Source of the DNA: Wocania_A sp964021735
Lineage (GTDB): Bacteria; Bacteroidota; Bacteroidia; Flavobacteriales; Flavobacteriaceae
Direction of reading: 5' to 3'
Assembly (NCBI RefSeq): GCF_964021735.1
Contig: NZ_CAXIBN010000010.1
Location: 1 to 33,699 of the forward strand
DNA length: 33,699 bases
Every line of letters begins with the position of its first letter. Position 1 is the stretch's first letter. A program made the translations under genes and the position numbers. Shown piece by piece: positions 1-8,278 of this stretch. The notes beneath the pieces are model-generated. The model had not been told where the DNA came from. It saw only the letters and a program-made list of their open reading frames with translations, and did no database searches.

Positions 1-29
1 ACTATTTTACTTTTAGATAGGATATAGCC

Positions 30-2507
30 ATGGCTTACGATGACATTGAAGATATAGAACATTCAGAGCAAAAGGGCTTTAATTTCGACCTAAGGGGCTT
101 CCTTTTTAAGTTGCTAAAATTCTGGAAATTATTTGTAATTTCTATTGCCATAGGCTTGTTTGTAGCGTATTCTGTTAATGATAGAAAACAGAACATTTAC
201 AGGTTAAGTTCTTTAATATCTTTAGAGAACGACCAAAATCCGTTTTTTACAGCAAACACCAGTATTTCGTTCAATTGGGGCGGCGTTTCTGGTAAAGTGG
301 GCAAAACCATTATAGCATTAAAAACCCGAAACCATAACGAGCTAGTTGTTGATTCGTTACAGTTTTACATCCAATATCTCAAAGAAGGTAAATACCGAAA
401 AGAAGACATTTACAAAAAAGCCCCTTTTTATATTGAAATAGATAAAAGCAAAGGACAATTACTTGGAAAACCAATAGGTGTAAAATTTCTTAGCAATACA
501 CAATACGAGCTTTTTATAAATTTTGAAAACGATAGAGCCACAACTCAAAAATACAGTGATAAATCGTTACAAAGCGTAACCGCTCCAAAAGGCAGGTTTA
601 CCAAGATTTTTGAAGTTGGCGAACCTGTAGATTTACCATTTGCAAAATTCACTTTAAACTCAAAGGAACATGTAGCTATAACACCAGGCTCAGAATTTTT
701 CATACAATTTTTAAATTTTGATGCTGTTGTTAACAGTTATAAAGGCAAGGTTTTGGTGGTGCCTTACAGTAAAACATCGTCTTCAATACTAACCTTGTCG
801 TTAACAGGACATAACAAGCATAAAATTGTTGATTATTTGAATGCCACTACAGCCATTTTAAGTGCCACGGATTTAGAGCGGAAAAACCAATATGCTACAA
901 ACACCATTAAATTTATTGATAGTAGTTTAAGTATTGTTAACACAGAATTAAAAGCCATTACAGACACGATGAATGCTTTTAGAAAGCAAACCAAAATGTT
1001 TAATGTGGATGAAGAGCTTTTGCAGATTTCTGAAAAAATAAGTGAACTAGAGTCTCGTGAAGAAGAAAACCAATCTAAATTACAGTATTTAAGTATTCTG
1101 GCAGATTATTTACGAACCAAAACAGATTACACCAAAATTGCCGCTCCAACATCGGTAGGGATTGAAGAGATAAACATTGCGGGTAGCGTAAGTAAAATTA
1201 CGGCATTGGCAATACAAAGGCAGGAGCTTGAGCAATTGGTTCAGGAAGGGTCTTCCTCATTACAAGAATTGGACGGAAGCATTGATGCAGAAAAAAACGT
1301 GCTGTTGGAAACCATTGCTTCAACAAAAAAAACCATAAATATTCAGCTTAATCGCGTTAGACAAACAAAGGCTAATTTAGAAAACAGATTAAACGATTTG
1401 CCCGAAGACCAACAGCAGTATTTAAAAATACAACGCAACCTAAATATAAGTCAAGAAGCGTATAATGTGTATATGTCTAAACGTAGCGAAGCCGCTATTG
1501 TTAAGGCTGCAAATATCTCGGATATTTCAATAATTGAAGCCGCCAAAGATGTTGGGGGCGGATTGATAGGGCCAAATAAGAATTTGAATTACATGATGGC
1601 CTTATTGGTTGGTTTCTTTGGGCCTTTTGCATTGGTTTTTATTCTTTTTCTTTTAGATAACTCTATTCACAGTGCCGATGAGGTAAAGCGATTGTCAAAA
1701 ATCCCCATACTTGGTTTAGTGGGCAAATTCGAGCACGATAATAGCTTAGTGGTTTACGAAAAACCGAAATCGGCAGTGGCCGAATCTTTTAGGGCTATTC
1801 GTTCCAGCTTGCAGTTTTTCTATAAAAAAACCGATAAAAAGGGTGGACGCACCATTATGTTAACCTCTTCGGTGAGTGGCGAAGGCAAAACATTTTGCTC
1901 AATTAATGTTGCCAGTGCCTATGCTTTATCGGGAAAAAAAACGATTCTTTTAGGGTTGGATTTACGCAAGCCTAAAATTTTCGATGATTTTAATATCGAT
2001 AACAATACCGGAATTGTTAACTATTTTATAGGTGATAAAAGTTTGGAGGAAGTAACGTTTAAAAGCCATATTGAGAACTTAGATGTGATTACATCGGGGC
2101 CCATTCCGCCAAACCCATCAGAATTGTTAATGAGCGATGCCATGACAGAGCTTATTGAAGAATTAAGAAAAACTTACGATATGATTGTGCTCGATTCGCC
2201 ACCATTAGGTCTGGTTACCGATGCTTTGGAGCTTTCGCAATTTGCCGATACCTCCTTATTTGTAATACGATTGAATTACACCAAAAAAGGCATGCTGGAG
2301 CTTGTTAATGCCAAACATAAAACAGGCGAATTGAAAAATGTAAGTTATGTATTGAATTTCTATAAGCATAATAAAAGCCATGGTTATGGCTACGGCTATG
2401 GCTACGGTTATAGCTATGGTTATGGTGTTTACGGAAATGCCTATCATGAAAACACTAAAAAGAATACGTTTATAGATAAAGTTAAAAATTGGCTTAAAAT
2501 AGGTTAA
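30..2507 (+). CDS. wzc: Wzc-like polysaccharide co-polymerase with tyrosine autokinase domain
   Basis: Inner-membrane chain-length regulator fused to a bacterial tyrosine kinase; in this family the kinase cycle controls polymerisation and export. A first membrane helix lies at about residues 32-49 and a second at about 522-543, with a long periplasmic region between them that includes a coiled-coil-like stretch (about 320-360) and a GNVR-like segment before helix two. The cytoplasmic kinase shows Walker A SSVSGEGKT (K620), Walker A' LLGLDLRKP (D644) and Walker B MIVLDSPP (D722). The usual first Asp of the A' motif (DxD) is Gly here. The tail carries nine tyrosines in residues 786-805, the expected autophosphorylation cluster. 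At 825 aa it is full length for a fused Bacteroidota protein. It heads the operon, and a Wza-type outer-membrane gene would be expected just upstream of the window. Confidence in the family is high. Confidence 0.95.
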   Translation: MAYDDIEDIEHSEQKGFNFDLRGFLFKLLKFWKLFVISIAIGLFVAYSVNDRKQNIYRLSSLISLENDQNPFFTANTSISFNWGGVSGKVGKTIIALKTRNHNELVVDSLQFYIQYLKEGKYRKEDIYKKAPFYIEIDKSKGQLLGKPIGVKFLSNTQYELFINFENDRATTQKYSDKSLQSVTAPKGRFTKIFEVGEPVDLPFAKFTLNSKEHVAITPGSEFFIQFLNFDAVVNSYKGKVLVVPYSKTSSSILTLSLTGHNKHKIVDYLNATTAILSATDLERKNQYATNTIKFIDSSLSIVNTELKAITDTMNAFRKQTKMFNVDEELLQISEKISELESREEENQSKLQYLSILADYLRTKTDYTKIAAPTSVGIEEINIAGSVSKITALAIQRQELEQLVQEGSSSLQELDGSIDAEKNVLLETIASTKKTINIQLNRVRQTKANLENRLNDLPEDQQQYLKIQRNLNISQEAYNVYMSKRSEAAIVKAANISDISIIEAAKDVGGGLIGPNKNLNYMMALLVGFFGPFALVFILFLLDNSIHSADEVKRLSKIPILGLVGKFEHDNSLVVYEKPKSAVAESFRAIRSSLQFFYKKTDKKGGRTIMLTSSVSGEGKTFCSINVASAYALSGKKTILLGLDLRKPKIFDDFNIDNNTGIVNYFIGDKSLEEVTFKSHIENLDVITSGPIPPNPSELLMSDAMTELIEELRKTYDMIVLDSPPLGLVTDALELSQFADTSLFVIRLNYTKKGMLELVNAKHKTGELKNVSYVLNFYKHNKSHGYGYGYGYGYSYGYGVYGNAYHENTKKNTFIDKVKNWLKIG
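2382..2426 (+). repeat. In-frame GGY-TAY hexamer repeat coding the Gly-Tyr tail of Wzc
   Basis: About seven and a half near-perfect six-base units (Gly codon plus Tyr codon, with one Gly-to-Ser change) encode residues 785-799 of the kinase. Because the unit is two codons, slippage would add or remove Gly-Tyr pairs without breaking the frame. The repeat itself is plain in the sequence. Variation in copy number is inference. Confidence 0.85.
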
Positions 2508-2527
2508 AATACAACCCAAAATATACA

Positions 2528-3394
2528 TTGAATACAACAAAAAACGATAATTGGTTATATACTATTTCTCCTAAGCAAAGTTTGATTCATCTGAATTTTA
2601 AGGAGATTTGGCAATACAGGGACTTACTGTTTTTGTTTGTTAAAAGAGATGTTATAACCTTATACAAACAAACCATTTTAGGGCCTTTGTGGTATGTAAT
2701 TCAGCCATTGTTTACCTCGGTAATATTTACTTTGATATTTAATAATTTAGGACAGATACAAACAGGGAGTGTACCACCGTTTTTGTTCAATTTAGCAGGT
2801 ATTACAGCATGGAACTATTTTAAAGAATGTCTTACGGGAACTTCTGGTACATTCACAAAAAACCAAAGTATTTTTGGTAAGGTCTATTTTCCTAGGGTTA
2901 TTATGCCCATGTCAATAACCATTTCTAATTTATTAAAATTTGCTATTCAAATAGGTGTCTTTTTTTGCTTTTATGCCTATTATGCTTTTCAAGGAAGTTC
3001 AGCAGTTGTCAACAGCCAAATATTACTTTTCCCTATTTACATTTTAATGATGGCATTGTTAGGCTTAGGTTTAGGCATGATAATATCTTCAATGACAACC
3101 AAATACAGAGACTTAACTGTTTTGGTTGGGTTTGGTGTGCAATTGCTTATGTATGCTTCGGCGGTACCTTATCCGGTATCTGAAGCCAAGTTAAAATTTC
3201 CAAGTTGGTTTGTACCTTTAGTTGAGTATAGCCCTTTAACTCAGATAATTGAAGGATTTCGTTACATGCTGCTCAATACAGGTAGTTTTAGTTGGATAGG
3301 GTTTTTATATACTTTAGGGGTTAGTTTTGTTATTTTTATATTTGGGTTAATCATTTTCAATAAAACAGAGAAAAGCTTTATTGACACAGTTTAA
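2528..3394 (+). CDS. wzm: ABC-2 type polysaccharide exporter, permease subunit
   Basis: Membrane subunit of a Wzm/TagG-type exporter that moves a lipid-linked glycan across the inner membrane with the ATPase encoded next. Length (288 aa) is typical. The N-terminus holds the conserved amphipathic entry (RDLLFLFVKRD, then YKQTILGPLW near residues 46-55). Hydrophobic segments lie at about 51-72, 83-101, 131-153, 165-188, 196-216 and 257-277, giving the usual six helices. The start is a TTG 20 bases after the wzc stop. No in-frame ATG precedes the conserved entry helix, and the frame is open further upstream, so the exact start is less certain than the identity. Two bases plus a codon separate its stop from the ATPase, which supports co-translation. 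Confidence 0.93.
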   Translation: MNTTKNDNWLYTISPKQSLIHLNFKEIWQYRDLLFLFVKRDVITLYKQTILGPLWYVIQPLFTSVIFTLIFNNLGQIQTGSVPPFLFNLAGITAWNYFKECLTGTSGTFTKNQSIFGKVYFPRVIMPMSITISNLLKFAIQIGVFFCFYAYYAFQGSSAVVNSQILLFPIYILMMALLGLGLGMIISSMTTKYRDLTVLVGFGVQLLMYASAVPYPVSEAKLKFPSWFVPLVEYSPLTQIIEGFRYMLLNTGSFSWIGFLYTLGVSFVIFIFGLIIFNKTEKSFIDTV

Positions 3395-3397
3395 ATT

Positions 3398-4669
3398 ATG
3401 AGTGATATTATATTAAAAGCTGAAAATATAAGCAAACAATATCGATTGGGTTTGGTTGGTACAGGTACGATCAGTCATGATTTAAATAGATGGTGGCACA
3501 AGATACGCGGTAAAGATGATCCCTTTTTGAAAATTGGAGATACAAACGATAGAAGCTCGACTGCTGAAAGCGATTATGTTTGGGCGCTAAAAGATATTAA
3601 TTTTGAAGTAAAACGAGGAGAGGTATTAGGGATTATTGGAAAGAATGGCGCAGGAAAATCTACGCTTTTAAAAATACTCTCAAGAGTTACTGGCCCAACC
3701 ACGGGTACCATTAAAACTAAGGGTCGCATTGCTTCGTTGTTAGAAGTAGGTACAGGCTTTCACCCAGAAATGACGGGGCGTGAAAACATTTACCTTAACG
3801 GTGCCATTTTAGGAATGACCAAAAAGGAAATAAAACTCAAAGAAGAAGAGATTATTTACTTTAGCGGTTGTCAGCGTTATATAGATACGCCGGTAAAACG
3901 TTACTCTTCTGGGATGCGTGTAAGATTGGCATTTGCCGTAGCTGCCCACCTAGAGCCCGATATTCTGGTAATTGATGAGGTTTTGGCAGTTGGCGATGCC
4001 GAATTCCAAAAGAAAGCCATCGGTAAAATGCAAGACATTAGTAAGGGTGATGGCAGAACAGTTTTGTTTGTGAGTCATAATATGGCTGCTGTAAAAAGTT
4101 TGTGTACAAGAGCCATTGTATTGGAGCATGGCAAAGTTGTTTATGAGGGCAGCCAAAGTAATGCTGTTAATTTTTATACCTCGTTAGCACTTAATAATTT
4201 TAATGGAGAAGCAAAGCACTACAATATTGGTAATTTTATATCAAATTTTGATTTCGCGGTATTTAATGAGGATGATGAAAGATTAAATACTAACTCTATT
4301 TTGCTCGGAGATAAACTAACTTTTCAATTAAGTTTTGATATTGTTGAAGAAATAAACGATTTATCAATGTCTTTCGATTTCTTTAATTTAGAAAACGAGC
4401 TAATATGTCATGTAACAAATGAAGATTCTGGATATTACATTAATAAAGCATATAAAGGCTCCAAGATAGATATAAGTATTTCCACAGATAGAATTTTATT
4501 TATTCCTGGGAGGTATTTAGTAAATTTTTGGATTGGAAAATCTCATATAGAAACTGTTTATCAAGTTGAAAATATTTTTAATTTTCAACTTGAACAGAGC
4601 GATTTTACAAAAAGAACTAGACCATTACCAAAGCATGCTAAACTTTATTTAAAAACTATATGGAATTAA
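3398..4669 (+). CDS. wzt: ABC polysaccharide exporter ATPase with C-terminal Wzt-like glycan-binding domain
   Basis: ATPase partner of the preceding permease. The nucleotide-binding domain (about residues 60-255) has Walker A GKNGAGKST (81-89, K87), signature YSSGMRVRL (169-177), Walker B DILVIDEV (188-195) and switch His227 in VSHNM. The run LLEVGTGFHPEMTGREN is the TagH/Wzt subgroup form. Residues about 285-405 are beta-rich and match the Wzt C-terminal type, which in studied systems recognises the end of the exported chain. Length 423 aa fits a two-domain Wzt rather than a short KpsT. The gene changes composition in the middle: the 60-base line at 3901-3960 has 32 G/C, that at 4381-4440 only 16, so the second domain belongs to the AT-rich variable block. 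The next gene starts directly after the stop. Confidence 0.95.
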   Translation: MSDIILKAENISKQYRLGLVGTGTISHDLNRWWHKIRGKDDPFLKIGDTNDRSSTAESDYVWALKDINFEVKRGEVLGIIGKNGAGKSTLLKILSRVTGPTTGTIKTKGRIASLLEVGTGFHPEMTGRENIYLNGAILGMTKKEIKLKEEEIIYFSGCQRYIDTPVKRYSSGMRVRLAFAVAAHLEPDILVIDEVLAVGDAEFQKKAIGKMQDISKGDGRTVLFVSHNMAAVKSLCTRAIVLEHGKVVYEGSQSNAVNFYTSLALNNFNGEAKHYNIGNFISNFDFAVFNEDDERLNTNSILLGDKLTFQLSFDIVEEINDLSMSFDFFNLENELICHVTNEDSGYYINKAYKGSKIDISISTDRILFIPGRYLVNFWIGKSHIETVYQVENIFNFQLEQSDFTKRTRPLPKHAKLYLKTIWN

Positions 4670-5542
4670 ATGAGGCTTACTAAAGTTTTAAAAAAAAGAT
4701 TGAAGTCTATCTTTGAAAAATTGGCTTACAAACACTTCTATAAAGATTTTAGAGAAGATTTAATTCTCGAAAACATAGATGGTGTAAAGATTCAAACAAC
4801 CTTTGATACTTTAAATGAAATAGAAAATTGCATAAAATTAAATCAAAGAGGTGCTTATTTGCGGTTTGGAGATGGTGATGTTTACCTTTTAAACAAAAAA
4901 CATGATTCTTATCAAAATGCAAATGAATCATTGGCAAAAGAGATGTTAGAGGCTTTTCAAATTAATGACACTTGCGTTTTTAAGTCGTTAGCAATACATT
5001 CTGATAAATTTGGTTATGAAGAAGGTATGTTTGATGGAAATCATAAAAATACTCAAGAACTGTCTATTAGCCTACTAAAATCTACCTATATGTTTTTTAT
5101 AGGCCAAAAAATATATAGTCCGGTAGCTTTGCATTTTACAGCCACTCAAAACCCTATAAGAGCTAATTCTTTTTTAAAATTGTTAAAATCGAAAACGAAA
5201 TTGTTTATAGGAAATAAAGAATTAGATGAATCAGTTATAAAAATATTATTTGGCAGTTGCATTCATGTTAAAACACCGCCCAAAGATGCATATAGCGATA
5301 TTGAAAGCATATATACAGAATCAAAATCTGAAATTGAGCAATTTAATAGTTTTGCGGTTGTAGTTGTGGCTATGGGGTGTTCTGGCAGAGCTTTAATGAA
5401 AAGATTATTCTTATCGAATAATTTTAACATTTTTTTATTTGATTTTGGTAGCTTAATTGATGGTTTTAATGATGTAAACAGTAGAACATGGTTAAAAGTT
5501 AATACTATTGATTATAAAAGGTTAACAGAAGATTTAATTTAA
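4670..5542 (+). CDS. GT-D fold (DUF1792-type) glycosyltransferase
   Basis: Probable sugar transferase of the DUF1792/GT-D class, known from serine-rich-repeat glycoprotein and capsule loci. The recognition motif is RFGDGD at residues 65-70. The family normally reads RFGDGE, where the D-x-E pair is the metal-binding motif, and here the last acid is Asp (D68-x-D70), a conservative but visible change. Near the C-terminus, MGCSGRAL followed by LFDFGSLIDG matches the family's end region, where a nucleotide-sugar site is completed. No signal peptide or membrane helix is seen, so it should act in the cytoplasm. Length 290 aa is normal. The start follows the wzt stop with no spacer. Acceptor and donor sugars cannot be read from the sequence. 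Confidence 0.78.
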   Translation: MRLTKVLKKRLKSIFEKLAYKHFYKDFREDLILENIDGVKIQTTFDTLNEIENCIKLNQRGAYLRFGDGDVYLLNKKHDSYQNANESLAKEMLEAFQINDTCVFKSLAIHSDKFGYEEGMFDGNHKNTQELSISLLKSTYMFFIGQKIYSPVALHFTATQNPIRANSFLKLLKSKTKLFIGNKELDESVIKILFGSCIHVKTPPKDAYSDIESIYTESKSEIEQFNSFAVVVVAMGCSGRALMKRLFLSNNFNIFLFDFGSLIDGFNDVNSRTWLKVNTIDYKRLTEDLI

Positions 5543-5554
5543 AATTTTTAAAAA

Positions 5555-6325
5555 ATGAATGACATTTCGGATAAATTATTTTGGCATAAGTTTAATGCTT
5601 TTTATGAACCTAGATTGCCTAAAAAAGAAGTTAATAATATTCTTGAGATTGGTGTTTTTGAAGGGAACTCTATAAAATATTGGAGAGAAAAATATAAACA
5701 AGCTAATATTTTTGGCATTGATATAATTAAAGAACAAGAATCTTGGCCAAAAGACGATAATATAAAATATTTTGAAGTTGACCAAAGTGATGTTAACAAA
5801 TATAGACTTTGCTTATCAGAAATTAACAAAGCATTTGATATAGTAATAGAGGATGGAAGCCACGATCCGCTACATCAAAAAATATCTTTAATAGAAACAC
5901 TTAAGTATTTACAAAAAGGGTCTATATATATATTAGAAGATATTCACACTTCACATGTAGAGCACCCGCTTTATCAAAAGCGATTAAATAAAATTAATGC
6001 CTCGTCAAAATTTTTTAAAAAAAAGGTGGAAAACTACTATATGACTTTACAATGTCTATTACATTTAGAGCATTTTAAAAGAATGAACAAAACCGTTGAA
6101 GATTTTAATAATGCCATCAACTTTAAACAAAGTTTATTTGCTAAAGAAGAGTTAGTATTACTTTACAATAAAGTAAAAAAAATAGAAATTTTTAAAAGAA
6201 CGGTACTGCCTGACTTTTGTTATGCATGTAAAAAAAGTGATTTTAATTATACTACATTACAATGTGATTGTGGTACAGAGTTGTATTCAAACTCAGACTC
6301 AATGACGGCAATGCTTTATTTTTAA
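5555..6325 (+). CDS. Class I SAM-dependent methyltransferase (TylF/Myc-like) with Cys-rich C-terminus
   Basis: Predicted O-methyltransferase acting on a sugar or glycan. SAM motif I is ILEIGVFEGNS (residues 29-39), the ribose-binding acid is D56 in FGID, and DIVIEDGSH (95-103) with YILEDIHTSH (125-134) are the hallmarks of the macrocin/mycinamicin methyltransferase group, where such acids bind a metal. Residues 222-239 hold C-x2-C-x11-C-x-C, a possible metal knuckle that I do not recall from this family. The gene is extremely AT-rich (12 G/C in the 60 bases 5881-5940). It sits between two glycosyltransferases, 12 bases after the first and 9 bases before the second, so sugar methylation in the repeat unit is the likely role. 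The substrate is unknown. Confidence 0.8.
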   Translation: MNDISDKLFWHKFNAFYEPRLPKKEVNNILEIGVFEGNSIKYWREKYKQANIFGIDIIKEQESWPKDDNIKYFEVDQSDVNKYRLCLSEINKAFDIVIEDGSHDPLHQKISLIETLKYLQKGSIYILEDIHTSHVEHPLYQKRLNKINASSKFFKKKVENYYMTLQCLLHLEHFKRMNKTVEDFNNAINFKQSLFAKEELVLLYNKVKKIEIFKRTVLPDFCYACKKSDFNYTTLQCDCGTELYSNSDSMTAMLYF

Positions 6326-6334
6326 ATAGTATTT

Positions 6335-7270
6335 ATGAAAATTTTTGTTGTAATCGCAACCTATAATGGAGAAAAATGGATTGAAGCATGTTTAAACAGT
6401 ATTTTGGCCAGCTCCATATCAATTACAACAGTATTGGTAGATAATGCAAGTAATGATGGCACTGTGCAATTAATAAAATCAAAATTTAAAAAGCCAATAC
6501 AGCTTAGAAGAGTAATATTATTAGAACAAAAAGAAAATTTTGGTTTTGGTAAGGCCAATAACATAGGGCTAAGTTATGCACTGTTAAAAGAAGCAGACTT
6601 TATGTTTTTATTAAATCAAGATGCCTATTTGCAAGAAAGCACAATAATTGAGTTGGTAAAAGCTTATAGAAATAATAAAGATTATGGAATTATAAGCCCA
6701 ATGCATATGAATGGAGATGGAACTAAATTAGATAAGAAATTTTCTAACTATATAAAAGTGAATACTACATTGGCTTTTGATTCTATACAGCAAAATTACA
6801 GTAACACAATATATCAAATTCCTTTTGTTAATGCAGCAGCTTGGTTACTACCTAGAAGTACTCTGGAAAAAGTAGGGGGGTTTGACCCCATTTTCATTCA
6901 TTATGGAGAAGATAACAATTATTGCCAGCGGTTATCATATCATAATCTTAAAATTGGTGTTGTGCCGCATGTACATATCTGCCACGATAGAGAGTTTGAT
7001 AATAAGACGGAAAATAGAAGCGATAAAGAAAAATTGATTTTTAAGGAACGATACTATAAATATAAATGGGCAAACATAAATGTTGAAGTTGACAATGATA
7101 TACAAAAACATAAAAACAAAATGCAAAGACTAATATTAAAGACTTTTGTTAAGCTGCAATTTAAAAAGGCGATGTATCATATTAAGGAATTAAGCTTGAT
7201 AAATTCTATACTTCCTGAAATCATTAACAGTAGAAAAATCAACTCTAAAATAGGTAAGCATTATTTATAA
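6335..7270 (+). CDS. GT2 glycosyltransferase (rhamnosyltransferase-like)
   Basis: GT-A fold family 2 enzyme, cytoplasmic, transferring a sugar from a nucleotide donor to the lipid-linked chain. The N-terminus starts the fold at once (FVVIATYNGEKWIEACL). LVDNASNDGT (34-43) gives the nucleotide-binding Asp, and LLNQDAYL (92-99) carries the metal-binding D96 in an N-Q-D-A form typical of rhamnosyltransferase-like members. HYGEDNNYCQR (E192, D193) is the catalytic-base region. After about residue 225 the protein is basic and helical, probably touching the membrane. Length 311 aa is normal. The donor sugar cannot be assigned safely, and rhamnose is only the nearest subgroup from memory. Confidence 0.88.
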   Translation: MKIFVVIATYNGEKWIEACLNSILASSISITTVLVDNASNDGTVQLIKSKFKKPIQLRRVILLEQKENFGFGKANNIGLSYALLKEADFMFLLNQDAYLQESTIIELVKAYRNNKDYGIISPMHMNGDGTKLDKKFSNYIKVNTTLAFDSIQQNYSNTIYQIPFVNAAAWLLPRSTLEKVGGFDPIFIHYGEDNNYCQRLSYHNLKIGVVPHVHICHDREFDNKTENRSDKEKLIFKERYYKYKWANINVEVDNDIQKHKNKMQRLILKTFVKLQFKKAMYHIKELSLINSILPEIINSRKINSKIGKHYL

Positions 7271-7324
7271 ACTATACTTATACTTTTTTTAATTTTATTT
7301 AAAAAGAGGTATTACAAAAATTAA

Positions 7325-8278
7325 ATGAATTCACTTGTTTCTATAATTATTCCCACATATAATCGTGCACATTTAATAGGTGAAACGTTAGATTCTTTAT
7401 TGGCACAGACTTATACCAATTGGGAGTGTATTGTTGTAGATGATGGTAGTACAGACAATACCCTAAGTGTTTTAAAAAAATATAAAGAAAAAGATAAGCG
7501 TTTTCATTATTATAAAAGACCAGATGTTAGTCGAAAAGGCGCAAATGCTTGTAGAAATTATGGTATAGAAAAGAGTAATGGCGATTATATTAATTTTTTT
7601 GATAGCGATGATATAATGGTTTCGAATAAAATAGAATTAAAGTTGAAAAAGATTTTTGAAACTAAAACAGACTACGTAATTTCAAAAACAATTGATTTTC
7701 ATCACCCAAGTTCGAATGAGGTTTTTTTATCAACATCTCTAAATTACAACTTTAAAGCTTATCCGTTAAATCATTATAATTATATATGCCAATTATTAAA
7801 CTGGTTAACGCCAGATGCATTGATATGCTCTAAGCTAGTAAAACAAATTAGCTTTAACGACAAGTTGTCTCGTGGGCAAGAGTATAATTTTTATACTAAG
7901 CTAACACTCCTGTCTGAAAACGGTTGTTTTTTAAATAAATTTTTAACCAAGCGTAGATTGCATGATGTTTCAATAAGAAATCAATTTACTCAAAATGAAG
8001 TAGATAAGCATACTGTTAAGCTTCGTGTTATAACACTTAAAGAAATATATTCGAAAACCCCAAAAAATGTAAAACGTTGGTTTGTAGCTAATATTATTAA
8101 AAATATAACAAGAGTAAATATGATTTTGAAGCCTAATGAGGAACTTTTATTAATCACCGATTTGTATAAATTTTACGGAATTAAATCAGTTGTATATTAT
8201 CTGTTTTCTAGATCATCAAAATATATTTTTGGAAGAAATGAATTTGTTAGATTGCGATTAAAAAAATCGTTAAAATGA
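7325..8278 (+). CDS. GT2 glycosyltransferase, first copy of a tandem pair
   Basis: Family 2 glycosyltransferase with IIIPTYNRAHLIGE at the N-terminus, VVDDGSTDNT (37-46) and the metal-binding DSDD (93-96). A conserved segment, KRPD then KGANACRN (about 64-78), is shared almost unchanged with the next gene, so the two are duplicates. The C-terminal third is basic, AT-rich and divergent. The 54-base gap before this gene is one of the longer ones in the block. It contains an AAAGAGG stretch 15 bases before the ATG, rather far for a ribosome site. The stop overlaps the following start by four bases (ATGA). Sugar specificity is unknown. Confidence 0.9.
   Translation: MNSLVSIIIPTYNRAHLIGETLDSLLAQTYTNWECIVVDDGSTDNTLSVLKKYKEKDKRFHYYKRPDVSRKGANACRNYGIEKSNGDYINFFDSDDIMVSNKIELKLKKIFETKTDYVISKTIDFHHPSSNEVFLSTSLNYNFKAYPLNHYNYICQLLNWLTPDALICSKLVKQISFNDKLSRGQEYNFYTKLTLLSENGCFLNKFLTKRRLHDVSIRNQFTQNEVDKHTVKLRVITLKEIYSKTPKNVKRWFVANIIKNITRVNMILKPNEELLLITDLYKFYGIKSVVYYLFSRSSKYIFGRNEFVRLRLKKSLK

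Noticed and set aside
1..29. Possible 3' end of an upstream gene (Wza-like expected)
   Set aside because: All three frames hit a stop within these bases, and the stretch is too short to recognise any protein end.
1934..1941. Run of eight A in wzc (and eight T in 29049-29056) as phase-variation tracts
   Set aside because: Runs of this length are common by chance at this base composition, and both lie in intact frames without sign of switching.
2256..2540. Minus-strand frame rich in Ile, Ala and Val opposite the wzc tail
   Set aside because: Its repetitive hydrophobic residues are simply the reverse complement of the Gly-Tyr repeat.
7271..7324. Internal promoter before the GT2 pair
   Set aside because: No TAnnTTTG-like element with a properly spaced TTG could be found. 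The region is just T- and A-rich.
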